A DNA stretch of 64,000 bases from Pseudomonas brassicacearum (GCF_003732265.1 NZ_MOBK01000009.1:186001-250000); one strand, 5' to 3'. Shown: positions 27,339-35,361, counted from the first letter of the stretch. Notes: generated from the sequence alone by a model not told the origin. Numbers and translations: made by a program.

Positions 27339-27440
27339 TGGCGAGGGAGCTTGCTCCCGCTGGACTGCGCAGCGGTCCCCTGCTTTTTAAAAGTCAGCAG
27401 GGTCGCTTCGCGGCCCAACGGGAGCAAGCTCCCTCGCCAT
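27339..27440. repeat. REP doublet, GGCGAGGGAGCTTGCTCCC family
   Basis: Inverted copies GCGAGGGAGCTTGCTCCCG and CGGGAGCAAGCTCCCTCGC bound an internal pair (GCGCAGCGG, CGCTTCGCGG) and a central stem near CCCTGC/GCAGGG. This family differs from the GCGGGCTTGCTCGCGAA type seen elsewhere in the window. Confidence 0.85.
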
Positions 27441-27479
27441 AGGTTCAGTGTCGCTTTTGAGGTGATGTGTAGGCTTTGA

Positions 27480-27818
27480 TCAGCGGCGAGTCAGTGGTTG
27501 CTGAGTGAACTTCACGCCAGCCAACCCATGGGCCATCAATGCACGGATATTGCCGTGGTCGCTGCCTTCAGGCGTTGCCACCACCGAGCGGTAATGCTCG
27601 CCAAACGCCAACAGCGCTTCTTCATCGCTCAGGCCTTCCAGCAGCGCCAGACCCAGGGTCTTGCACGAACCTTCGTTCTGACCGGCCGCGTTCTCTACGC
27701 CACCGTTGTTGAAGGCCTGTGGCTGATAGTCGTAACCGGCTGCGATGAAGACCAGGGTGTCGGCAAAGACGTGTTCGCCGCTCTTGAGGCTGGCACGCAG
27801 GGTGTTCAAATCACTCAT
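27480..27818 (-). CDS. HopJ-family protein
   Basis: 112-residue protein matching the HopJ type III effector family by its core (FIAAGYDYQPQAFNNGGVENAAGQNEG begins near residue 24; GSDHGNIRALM near the end). The family is widespread in non-pathogens, so an effector role here is not supported. It overlaps the DUF1244 gene by 8 bases and is at the end of the folM-folE-folX run. True function unknown. Confidence 0.8.
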   Translation of the reverse strand: MSDLNTLRASLKSGEHVFADTLVFIAAGYDYQPQAFNNGGVENAAGQNEGSCKTLGLALLEGLSDEEALLAFGEHYRSVVATPEGSDHGNIRALMAHGLAGVKFTQQPLTRR

Positions 27819-28107
27819 TGGGTTTTCCTTTGGCAAACGCCGCTTGTTGTTCGGCGCTGGCTTCTTGCTGGTATTGGGCTTTCCATTCGGCGTACGGCAT
27901 GCCGTAAACCACTTCGCGGGCGTCATCGAGGCTGACGTCGATCTGGCGTTCGTCGGCAGCGGCCTTGTACCACTTGGACAGGCAGTTACGGCAGAATCCG
28001 GAAAGGTTCATCAGGTCGATGTTCTGCACATCCTTGCGGCTGTCCAGGTGGGCCACCAGCCGGCGAAAGGCGGCAGCTTCAAGTTCGAGGCGTTGTTGAT
28101 CGGTCAT
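27811..28107 (-). CDS. DUF1244 family protein
   Basis: 98-residue conserved protein of unknown function. The core LMNLSGFCRNCLSKWY has a Cys-x2-Cys pair, and YGMPYAEWKAQYQ follows. A charged Gln/Ala-rich tail ends the protein. It overlaps the HopJ-family gene and is 67 bases from folX. Confidence 0.8.
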   Translation of the reverse strand: MTDQQRLELEAAAFRRLVAHLDSRKDVQNIDLMNLSGFCRNCLSKWYKAAADERQIDVSLDDAREVVYGMPYAEWKAQYQQEASAEQQAAFAKGKPNE

Positions 28108-28174
28108 GGCGGGCTCTGTGCAATCAAATCGTGCGCGGATGATAAAAGTCTGGCGAACAATGCGCCAGACGCGG

Positions 28175-28546
28175 TCAGCGGCTCGCCGCCAGGGTAATCG
28201 ACACCGATTCGGCGAATCGCAGGGCGTGCGGTTTGTCGACTTCGACTTCGGCGTACAACACCGATGTGTTGGCCATGACCAGATCGAGGATTTCCTGGGT
28301 CAGGCGTTCCAGCAGCGCAAAGCGATTGCCTTCGACATGGGCGATGATTGCCTTGGTGATGGTCCGGTAGTTCAGCGCGTGATCGATGTCGTTATCGCGC
28401 ACAGCTTCCTGGGCCGCATACAGGATGGTCAGGTTGATCAGCACATCCTGCTTGTTGAGGATTTCATCCTCGTTGATGCCGATGTAGGTCCGCAGGCACA
28501 GGTCCTTGACCCGGATACGTGCCATGCCTGGTTGAAGTTGTGACAT
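28175..28546 (-). CDS. folX: Dihydroneopterin triphosphate 2'-epimerase FolX
   Basis: 123-residue member of the FolB/FolX family, epimerising dihydroneopterin triphosphate to dihydromonapterin triphosphate. RIRVKDLCLRTYIGINEDE and the catalytic-region NYRTITKAI are visible. Placement next to folE and folM indicates FolX rather than FolB: together they would make tetrahydromonapterin. The ATG overlaps the folE stop (TAATG). Confidence 0.88.
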   Translation of the reverse strand: MSQLQPGMARIRVKDLCLRTYIGINEDEILNKQDVLINLTILYAAQEAVRDNDIDHALNYRTITKAIIAHVEGNRFALLERLTQEILDLVMANTSVLYAEVEVDKPHALRFAESVSITLAASR

Positions 28547-29124
28547 TACGACGTGCTCCGTCCAATCAATTGCAGGAACTCCTGACGGGTGTTGCTCGAC
28601 TCGCGGAAGGCGCCGAGCATCACCGAAGTGTTCATGGTTGAATTCTGTTTCTCGACACCGCGCATCATCATGCACATGTGTTTGGCTTCGATGACCACCG
28701 CGACGCCTGCCGCACCGGTCACCTGTTGCACCGCATCGGCGATTTGCCGGGTGAGGTTTTCCTGGATTTGCAGGCGACGGGCGAACATGTCCACCAGCCG
28801 CGCAATTTTCGACAGGCCCAGCACCTTGCCCGTTGGAATATAAGCCACATGGGCCTTGCCGATGAAGGGCAGCAGGTGATGTTCGCAGAGCGAGTACAGT
28901 TCGATGTTGTCGACGATGACCATTTCATCATTGTCAGAGGCGAACAGCGCGCCATTGACGATCTCTTCGACACTTTGTTCGTAGCCATGGCAGAGGTACT
29001 GCATGGCTTTGGCCGCGCGCGCCGGGGTGTCGATCAGGCCTTCGCGATCCGGGTTTTCACCGAGACCGATGAGAATCTCGCGGTAGCTTTGGGGCAGCGT
29101 GTTCTGCGGCAGGATCAGCGTCAT
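28546..29124 (-). CDS. folE: GTP cyclohydrolase I FolE
   Basis: Converts GTP to dihydroneopterin triphosphate. The 192 residues contain the zinc motif SLCEHHLLPF, the tail motif EAKHMCMMMRGV and STMNTSVMLGAF. Translationally coupled to folX. A folE gene is among the reported light-induced genes in P. putida, relevant given the LOV/MerR genes nearby. Confidence 0.95.
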   Translation of the reverse strand: MTLILPQNTLPQSYREILIGLGENPDREGLIDTPARAAKAMQYLCHGYEQSVEEIVNGALFASDNDEMVIVDNIELYSLCEHHLLPFIGKAHVAYIPTGKVLGLSKIARLVDMFARRLQIQENLTRQIADAVQQVTGAAGVAVVIEAKHMCMMMRGVEKQNSTMNTSVMLGAFRESSNTRQEFLQLIGRSTS

Positions 29125-29145
29125 GGAACATCCTCGCGGGGCATC

Positions 29146-29856
29146 TTATTTGATGTGCCTTCCGCCATTGACGGTCAGGGTGGTGCCGGTGACATACGGG
29201 TTGTCGAGCAAGTAGCGCAGGCTCTGGTAGATCACTTCGCTGCCAGGTTCGATGCCCAGCGCGGACTTGGCCAACGCCTTGGCGCGGTACGCCGCGTCGT
29301 CCTCGGGATTGAACATTAGCAGGGCCGGCGCGATACCGTTGACCTTGATTGTCGGCGCGTATTTCGCGGCGAAGGACAGGGTCAGGCTGTCGAGTCCGGC
29401 TTTGCTGGCGCAGTAGCCGATGTGCCGGCTGCTGCCCTTGCGGGTCACGTCATCGCTGATGTGCACAATGTCCGCCGGGTGTGAGCGTTGCAGCAAGTCG
29501 CCACAGTGCAGGTTGATCAGGTAGGGCGCAAGCATGTGCACGCTGAACATGCGGGTGAAGGCGGCGGCGTCGTTGTCCGGTGTTTCGCTCAGCCATTCGG
29601 AGGCGTTGTGGATAATCGCCCGCAGGCTGTCGGTGTGGGTTTTCAGGTCGGTGATGAACGCGTGGATCCCGGCTTCAGTGGAAAAGTCGGCAAACACAGC
29701 GACGGCGCCCAGATCGCGCAATGCCTGGACGCCCGGGCGTTCGCTGCGGTAGCTGAAGATCACCCGATGGCCGTCTTCAATCAAACGCTGCGCACAATGC
29801 AGGCCGACACGCTGGCCGGCACCGGTGATGAGGATGGGGGCTGCGGAAGAGGTCAT
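29146..29856 (-). CDS. folM: Dihydromonapterin reductase FolM
   Basis: 236-residue short-chain dehydrogenase reducing dihydromonapterin to tetrahydromonapterin, a cofactor for phenylalanine hydroxylase in pseudomonads. Motifs: ILITGAGQRVG (NADPH), HNASEW, the catalytic YCASKAG, and GTTLTVNGG at the C-terminus. The long upstream open frame was rejected in favour of MTSSAAP. First gene of the folM-folE-folX set, 21 bases from folE. Confidence 0.87.
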   Translation of the reverse strand: MTSSAAPILITGAGQRVGLHCAQRLIEDGHRVIFSYRSERPGVQALRDLGAVAVFADFSTEAGIHAFITDLKTHTDSLRAIIHNASEWLSETPDNDAAAFTRMFSVHMLAPYLINLHCGDLLQRSHPADIVHISDDVTRKGSSRHIGYCASKAGLDSLTLSFAAKYAPTIKVNGIAPALLMFNPEDDAAYRAKALAKSALGIEPGSEVIYQSLRYLLDNPYVTGTTLTVNGGRHIK

Positions 29857-29884
29857 GAACGGCTCGCGTCGCGGTAAGAGCAAA

Positions 29885-29912
29885 ACTATACCAGCGACGG
29901 GAGGCGTGTACC
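29885..29912 (-). promoter_or_regulatory. Candidate folM promoter with PplR-like half sites
   Basis: Minus-strand TATAGT (29885-29890), within a pair GGTACA-N14-GGTATA (29912 to 29887). The half-sites each match 5 of 6 bases of the reported PplR1 consensus T(G/A)TACA-N12-TGTA(C/T)A, but the spacing is two bases too long. No good -35 box is present. Confidence 0.35.
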
Positions 29913-29927
29913 TAGGTTGGTGACGGC

Positions 29928-30500
29928 TTAGCGGTTCTGCGTGGAAGGCTGGACGGTCAATGGCCGTGCCGGTGTGCTGTTCAGCCAGTTGGCCAGCAGA
30001 CGGGTCGACAAGGGAATGAAGAAGTAGACCATCAACGGCGTCAGGCACAGCGTGCTGACAAGCACCCGTGGCAACAGGCTCACTTCGTTCAGCAAAGGCC
30101 CGAGGATAACGTTGAACAGCAGGGACACCGGAAAGAACGCCAACCAGATCGCCACCGCCTGTTTCCAGCGTGGCGGGCGCTGACCGACCGCGCCGAACCA
30201 GCCTTCAATGCCGCTGACGCGATGTTCGGTCTTGTGGGCGAACAGGTCACTGCCGCGCGCCAGCCAGGCCGTGCGCGACGCAGAGTGTTCCCAGGCGTGC
30301 ATGGTCTGCTCGTCGGCAAAGCGGAAAATAATCTGGAATTCGTCATCGTCGGGCGGCGGAGCGAGCACGCCAGAGCCCAGATAACCGGGGAAATCGGTAG
30401 CCAGTTGTTCGCCTTCGCGCAACCAGGCCATCAGGTCCTGATAGCGCCCTTCGGCAACGCGGCGCGCAACCATCAGCGTGACGGGTGAGGTAGACATCAT
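29928..30500 (-). CDS. Membrane-anchored antibiotic biosynthesis monooxygenase-like protein
   Basis: 190 residues (189 if the second of two adjacent ATGs is used). The first 100 residues look like an ABM-type ferredoxin-like dimeric barrel (VARRVAEGRYQDLMAW, FQIIFRFADEQTMHAWEHS), and the last 80 hold two hydrophobic segments (about 111-136 and 142-165). A membrane-bound ABM fusion is a recognised but uncharacterised architecture. Divergent from the MerR gene, 71 bases upstream of folM. Confidence 0.7.
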   Translation of the reverse strand: MMSTSPVTLMVARRVAEGRYQDLMAWLREGEQLATDFPGYLGSGVLAPPPDDDEFQIIFRFADEQTMHAWEHSASRTAWLARGSDLFAHKTEHRVSGIEGWFGAVGQRPPRWKQAVAIWLAFFPVSLLFNVILGPLLNEVSLLPRVLVSTLCLTPLMVYFFIPLSTRLLANWLNSTPARPLTVQPSTQNR

Positions 30501-30659
30501 GTATCTCCGTAGACGTTTGCGTTACACCGGGTAGGCGTTTCGCCAGGCACAGCACCGGGGTGGTGGGCTGCGACTTGAGACAAGCAAGGATTATTCCTGA
30601 TTATGAATATTTCACCAGAGGCGTCTGTCTATTATTAAACCCTTGAACAGTCGGGGGGA

Positions 30660-31667
30660 ATGAGGGTTAAAATGGGATCCAATTTGCTTGTGGACGTCGA
30701 CTCTCCGATGCCTGTCCAGACTGACGCTACTTCTGTCTCGCATTCGAATATTTCCCTGGATCGGGAAGAACTCTTTCCCATTCGCGAGGTGGCGCGGCTG
30801 ACGGGTATCAACCCGGTTACGCTGCGTGCCTGGGAGCGGCGTTATGGTCTGATCCAGCCCACGCGCACTGAAAGTGGGCATCGTTTGTACTCGATGGCCG
30901 ATATCGAGCGCGTTCGCAGCATTCTTGGCTGGATCGAGCGCGGCGTCGCGGTCAGCAAGGTTGGCAAGATCCTGGCCAAGATCGAACCGCTCAAGGCGCT
31001 GGCGCAGATCATTCCCAACGAACTCGTTCACGCTGATTATGAGCAATGGCGGGAGCAAGTCCTGTCGGCGGTGAAGGCCTTTGACGAGGTTCTGTTGGAG
31101 CAGGTTTATGGGCAGATCTTCTCCAGTTACCCGCTCTCAGTGGTGTTCGAGGACATTTTGCTGCCGCTCTGGAAGCAATTGCTGCACCAGCATGAAGCCT
31201 TCGGCCTGACCAGCAAATGGCTTTTTCTGGACGGCTTTCTACGTTCTCGCGTGTTGCAACGGCTGCTGCTGGTGCGTGTCATGCAACCGCGTCGAATCAT
31301 TGTCTGTGCCTTGGCCGACCAGGCCCGTGAGTTGGAAGTCCTGGTCACTGCGCTGTATTTGAGCAGCGTCGATTCGGCGATTCAGTTGCTGGCGATTGGT
31401 CAGCCCTTCGACGAGTTGACCCTGATCTGTGAGCGGGTCAAACCCCAGGCCTTGGTGTTGGTGTCCAATCACGCGCCGACCGCAGAATTGCCTCGGCGGC
31501 TAAATCGCCTGGCCATGAGCCTGGATTGTCGGTTGTTGCTCGCCGGCGACGCGTCGGAACTGGCTCAGGAAAGCCTGGCCGGGTCGTCGATCGGATGTCT
31601 TGGGAATGAGGGGGCGGTGATGCGCCAGCGTCTGAAACAGTTCCTGGCGGGAAATCTGGATACCTGA
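30660..31667 (+). CDS. MerR-family regulator, class II LitR/PplR type without B12 ligand
   Basis: 335 residues. The N-terminal MerR HTH is at about 38-108 (IREVARLTGINPVTLRAWERRYGL). It continues into a CarH-like helical bundle (LWKQLL near 170-175) and a Rossmann-like domain (about 210-300). The cobalamin His motif (D/ExHxxG) is replaced by ADQARELE (219-226) and the Trp-x9-Glu-His motif is absent, as in the B12-independent PplR proteins of P. putida. Its convergent neighbours encode PilZ-like and LOV proteins. An alternative ATG lies at 30672 behind GAGGG. Confidence 0.85.
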   Translation: MRVKMGSNLLVDVDSPMPVQTDATSVSHSNISLDREELFPIREVARLTGINPVTLRAWERRYGLIQPTRTESGHRLYSMADIERVRSILGWIERGVAVSKVGKILAKIEPLKALAQIIPNELVHADYEQWREQVLSAVKAFDEVLLEQVYGQIFSSYPLSVVFEDILLPLWKQLLHQHEAFGLTSKWLFLDGFLRSRVLQRLLLVRVMQPRRIIVCALADQARELEVLVTALYLSSVDSAIQLLAIGQPFDELTLICERVKPQALVLVSNHAPTAELPRRLNRLAMSLDCRLLLAGDASELAQESLAGSSIGCLGNEGAVMRQRLKQFLAGNLDT

Positions 31668-31670
31668 AAT

Positions 31671-32330
31671 TCAGATATGTAGGGCAGGGTGTGTCAGGCG
31701 GTGTTGCTGAAGGATGTACTGGCGCAGACGTTCGGTTTCGTCCTTGTCAGACTGACTCAACTCGTAAGCGTAAAAACCCTGTTCGGTTTCACGCTCAAAG
31801 CTGCCGCGCAATGCAATCCGCTCATAGCCTGACGGGCTGAACCACAAGGCAAAATGCTTGGGCGGCTTGGTCTTGTTGCGCATTTCCAGCAAAACCCCTT
31901 TGCACGACACTTCATGCACATACATCGTGCCAGGCTGGCCTTTGGCGTTTTCCAGCGCCACCGGTTCTTCCAGAACCAGGCGCCAAGGGCGAACCATTGG
32001 CCCGTCTTCGTAAATGCTTGGCACACCCAGACGCAAATGCAGCGCATGAAACTCGTCTTCCACCAGGTGCAGGGGGAAGGTCATTTGCTGGTTTTCGAAA
32101 TTGGCCTGGATGGTGACTTGCTCATGAGCAGCGAGGCGCGTGAGCAAATCACGGATCTGCGAACCACCGTTGACGAGCAGACTCGACGTCGCATCCCGCA
32201 CATTGAGCTGCGGGTTGTGTTGCATGGTCTGGATGAAATCCAGCTCATCCTGAGTGAGGAGTGCGTCGCGCTGCATGGCTTGCTCGAAAGATATAGTTAC
32301 AAAGGCATTGGTGATTGTAGTTAATGACAC
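31671..32330 (-). CDS. PilZ/YcgR-like protein with degenerate c-di-GMP motif
   Basis: 219 residues. An N-terminal YcgR-like beta region (about 55-110) is followed by a PilZ-like region (about 112-212). The usual RxxxR is reduced to R114/R117, and the (D/N)xSxxG motif reads EVSCKG (140-145), so binding of c-di-GMP is uncertain. The C-terminus ends in RQYILQQHR, typical of PilZ proteins. The frame starts with GTG directly after the LOV gene stop; ATG at 32276 is an alternative. Probably cotranscribed with the LOV gene. Confidence 0.6.
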   Translation of the reverse strand: MSLTTITNAFVTISFEQAMQRDALLTQDELDFIQTMQHNPQLNVRDATSSLLVNGGSQIRDLLTRLAAHEQVTIQANFENQQMTFPLHLVEDEFHALHLRLGVPSIYEDGPMVRPWRLVLEEPVALENAKGQPGTMYVHEVSCKGVLLEMRNKTKPPKHFALWFSPSGYERIALRGSFERETEQGFYAYELSQSDKDETERLRQYILQQHRLTHPALHI

Positions 32331-32807
32331 TTAATTCGCAGTTTTGTTTGCGCCGTTCGTCGCTTTCAACGCAGATAGTTCAGCGAGCGCCTCGGCCAAC
32401 TGTGCTTCCAGTTGCACAACACGCTGCTGCGCTTTGACTTGCGTCGTGACGTCCTTTTGCACGCCGACGAAGTAAGTCTGCCCGTCGCTCGAGTTTTTCA
32501 CCGTCGACAGCGAGAGTTCGTTCCAGAAAGGCGTGCCGTCCTTGCGGTAGTTCCTGAGGATTTCCCGGCAGGATCCTTCCTTGTCCAACGCGTCGCGTAT
32601 GGTTGGAAGCGCTTCCTGATCCCGGTCGCCGGACTGCAAGAAACGACAATCTTGATAGAGGATTTCTTCGCTGGTGTAACCCGTCAGTCGTTCGAACGCC
32701 GGGTTGACGTAAATCAGGATGTTGTCCTGATCGCCTTCCTTTTCGGCAATCACGATGCCGTCGTTGGAAGCGTTGATCACCATTTGCAGCAGTTGAGCAT
32801 TGATCAT
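32331..32807 (-). CDS. Short LOV blue-light photoreceptor
   Basis: 158 residues consisting of one LOV/PAS domain plus a short C-terminal helix, with no output domain. The FMN-binding loop YQDCRFLQSGDRDQ supplies the photoactive Cys54; NYRKDGTPFWNEL and the flavin-contact Gln117 in YFVGVQKDV are also conserved. Closely resembles PpSB1-LOV of P. putida. The C-terminal helix (about 120-150) is a likely dimer coiled coil. It probably signals through the neighbouring MerR regulator. Confidence 0.93.
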   Translation of the reverse strand: MINAQLLQMVINASNDGIVIAEKEGDQDNILIYVNPAFERLTGYTSEEILYQDCRFLQSGDRDQEALPTIRDALDKEGSCREILRNYRKDGTPFWNELSLSTVKNSSDGQTYFVGVQKDVTTQVKAQQRVVQLEAQLAEALAELSALKATNGANKTAN

Positions 32808-32837
32808 CGGAGAGTCCTTTCCGGTTTGAGGGTGTGT

Positions 32838-32859
32838 TGCATTCTAAAAGAACAATGCA
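32838..32859. promoter_or_regulatory. Inverted repeat in the LOV-flavodoxin divergent promoter region
   Basis: TGCATT-N10-AATGCA in the 101-base gap. The only dyad in this gap; candidate operator, unproven. Confidence 0.3.
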
Positions 32860-32908
32860 GGTCCTGCTGTTAATATCCGGTCTTTCACTCAGTTCCAGGA
32901 TCAGATTG

Positions 32909-33361
32909 ATGAAAGTCGCCATTATTTCCGGCTCGGTGTACGGCACGGCTGAAGAAGTCGCCCGTCATGCCGTGAATATTTTGAAAGCCGCCGGTTTTGA
33001 AACCCTGCACAACCCGCGCGCTTCACTGGCCGATGTCCTGGCGTTCGAACCGCAAGCGTTTCTGGCGGTGACGTCGACCACCGGTATGGGTGAATTGCCG
33101 GACAACCTGCAACCGCTGTATTCGATGATTCGCGATCAATTGCCCGCCGCCTGGCGTGGTCTGCCGGGAGCGGTCATCGCCTTGGGCGATGCGAGCTATG
33201 GCGATACCTTCTGCGGTGGCGGCGAGCAAATGCGCGAACTGTTCAGTGAACTGGGGCTGCGTGAAGTGCAGCCGATGCTGCGTCTGGATGCCAGCGAAAC
33301 AGTGACCCCGGAAGCCGATGCCGAGCCGTGGCTGGCGGAATTGGTCAGCGTTTTGCGCTGA
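32909..33361 (+). CDS. Flavodoxin (MioC-like)
   Basis: 150-residue FMN-binding electron carrier. The phosphate-binding loop SGSVYGTAEEVA, TSTTGMGELPDN and LGDASYGDTFCGGG are the three FMN contacts. Divergent from the LOV gene. The upstream in-frame ATGs were rejected because MKVAIISGS is the normal flavodoxin start. Confidence 0.87.
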   Translation: MKVAIISGSVYGTAEEVARHAVNILKAAGFETLHNPRASLADVLAFEPQAFLAVTSTTGMGELPDNLQPLYSMIRDQLPAAWRGLPGAVIALGDASYGDTFCGGGEQMRELFSELGLREVQPMLRLDASETVTPEADAEPWLAELVSVLR

Positions 33362-33369
33362 AGATGAGG

Positions 33370-33389
33370 CTCGTCATACTTCTGACGAG
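33370..33389. other. Hairpin after the flavodoxin gene
   Basis: CTCGTCA/TGACGAG arms around six bases, 9 bases after the stop, no T-tract. Confidence 0.4.
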
Positions 33390-33565
33390 GTCGCTGAGTC
33401 TGTTCACTACAGGGTTACTGGCGTCGGTCCTTTGACATGGATCCAGGCTCATTGCGTCACTGACTCGCTAGGCCATCAAGCTGGCTGCCAATGCAACTAC
33501 ACGAAGACCGGGGGCGACTAGACTGCTGTTACGACAGCACAACAATAAGAACAGGAGGTCTTGCC

Positions 33566-34348
33566 GTGAATGTTGCTCCCGTCCAGTCGCCCCACAGTGT
33601 CAAAGGTCAGGTCAGTGCCGCCGAGTGGCAAACTCGCGTCGATCTGGCGGCCTGTTATCGTTTGGTCGCCGCGCATGGCTGGGACGATCTGATCTTTACG
33701 CACATCTCGGCCAAGGTGCCGGGCACCGAAGATTTTCTGATCAACCCGTTCGGGCTGATGTTTCACGAAATCACTGCGTCTAGCCTGGTCAAGGTCGATC
33801 AGGCCGGCAACAAGCTGATGGACAGTCCTTACGAGATCAACCCTGCGGGTTACACCATTCACAGCGCCGTGCATGAAGTTCGCCACGATGTCGTTTGTGT
33901 GTTGCATACCCACACCGCGGCGGGCGTTGCGGTCTCGGCGCAAAAGCAGGGCATTCTGCCGATCAGTCAGCAATCCTTGTTTGTCCTGTCTAGCCTGGCG
34001 TATCACGCGTATGAAGGCGTGGCGCTGAACCATGAAGAGAAGGCACGCCTGCAAGCCGACCTCGGTGAAAATAATTTCCTGATGCTGCATAACCACGGTC
34101 TGTTGACCTGTGGCAGCACCATCGCCGATACATTTCTGATGATGTTTACCTTCCAGCGCGCCTGCGATATCCAGGTGCTGGCACAGAATGGCGGTGCCGA
34201 ATTGATCGCCATCGAACCGCAGATTCTGGCGGGCGCCAAGGCGATGATCGCCGGCGTGACCAAAAGTGCTCAAGGGATGGGTGGCGCGCTGGCCTGGCCG
34301 GCGCTGCTACGCAAACTCGATCAACAAGACCCGGGTTATAAACTCTAA
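33566..34348 (+). CDS. Class II aldolase/adducin family protein
   Basis: 260 residues from a GTG start, chosen because a strong GGAGG lies 7 bases upstream and MNVAPVQSP is a good N-terminus. The domain shows THISAKVPG, the metal-binding VLHTHTAAGVAVSA and LMLHNHGLLTCG, giving the expected three histidines. Substrate unknown; the family acts on sugar phosphates and related aldols. Coupled to the next gene by TAATG. Confidence 0.85.
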   Translation: MNVAPVQSPHSVKGQVSAAEWQTRVDLAACYRLVAAHGWDDLIFTHISAKVPGTEDFLINPFGLMFHEITASSLVKVDQAGNKLMDSPYEINPAGYTIHSAVHEVRHDVVCVLHTHTAAGVAVSAQKQGILPISQQSLFVLSSLAYHAYEGVALNHEEKARLQADLGENNFLMLHNHGLLTCGSTIADTFLMMFTFQRACDIQVLAQNGGAELIAIEPQILAGAKAMIAGVTKSAQGMGGALAWPALLRKLDQQDPGYKL

Positions 34349-35250
34349 TGCCACTCGCCGAGATCCCCCTGTGTGTCTGGCGCAAACGCGGCCAGACGTT
34401 TGTATTCCGCGGCCAGACCATTCGCTATTGGACGGCCGGGCAGGGTGAGCCGCTGTTGCTCATCCATGGCTTTCCGACCGCCAGTTGGGATTGGCATTAC
34501 TTGTGGCAACCACTGGCGCAGCGCTATCGGGTGATTGCCTGCGACATGCTCGGCTTCGGCGACTCTGCCAAACCGGTCGACCACGAATACAGCCTGCTCG
34601 AACAGGCCGATTTGCAACAGGCGTTGCTGGCGCATTTGAGTGTCACGCAACCGGTGCACGTACTGGCCCACGACTATGGCGACAGCGTGGCGCAGGAACT
34701 GTTGGCCCGGCATTACGAAACCCGCATTCACCTCGCCAGTTGCGTGTTTCTCAACGGTGGCCTGTTTCCCGAAACCCATCGTCCGCTGCTGGCGCAAAAA
34801 CTGCTGCTCAGCCCCTTGGGCTGGATGATTGGCCGCGCTTTCACGCGTGACGCGCTGGTGAAGAGCTTTCGGCAGATTTTCGGGCGGATGACCCGGCCGA
34901 CTGAAAGTGAGATGGATGATTTCTGGGGGCTGGTCGACAGCAATCATGGCCCTCGAATCATGCACAAGCTCATCACCTATATCCCGGAGCGTCGGGTCCA
35001 TCGCGATCGATGGGTCGACGCCATGCAGCGCGGTGAAGTGCCGTTGCGCGTCATTGATGGCGAGGTTGATCCGATTTCCGGTGCACACATGGTTGCGCGC
35101 TATCGGGAGCTGATCCCCAACCCGGACACGGTCCTGCTGGCCGAGATTGGCCATTACCCACAGACCGAGGCGCCAACCCAGGTGCTCAAGCACTACCTGG
35201 AGTTTCGTGATCGGCTGATTTTGCCGCCGCGCCGGTTCGCGTACTCCTGA
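34348..35250 (+). CDS. Alpha/beta hydrolase, epoxide hydrolase/dehalogenase-like
   Basis: 300 residues. Oxyanion region LLIHGFPTASWDW, nucleophile elbow HDYGDS (Asp rather than Ser, as in epoxide hydrolases and haloalkane dehalogenases) and terminal His in IGHYPQTEAP. The acidic member is probably in VIDGEVDPI. Start overlaps the class II aldolase stop. Natural substrate not predictable. Confidence 0.82.
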   Translation: MPLAEIPLCVWRKRGQTFVFRGQTIRYWTAGQGEPLLLIHGFPTASWDWHYLWQPLAQRYRVIACDMLGFGDSAKPVDHEYSLLEQADLQQALLAHLSVTQPVHVLAHDYGDSVAQELLARHYETRIHLASCVFLNGGLFPETHRPLLAQKLLLSPLGWMIGRAFTRDALVKSFRQIFGRMTRPTESEMDDFWGLVDSNHGPRIMHKLITYIPERRVHRDRWVDAMQRGEVPLRVIDGEVDPISGAHMVARYRELIPNPDTVLLAEIGHYPQTEAPTQVLKHYLEFRDRLILPPRRFAYS

Positions 35251-35361
35251 TTATCCCCCTGCCTTATCGGGCACCATTCAGCCCCACCCCTGTTCATTGT
35301 GACCCGCAGCGCCGTGCCTGACACTCGGGCTTATTGTCCCTGGTCTGCTGGAGTTCCCCCC

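Noticed and set aside
27480..27818. HopJ-family gene as evidence of a type III effector
   Set aside because: The family is common in non-pathogenic pseudomonads, and the gene is packed behind pterin genes without secretion genes or a hrp box.
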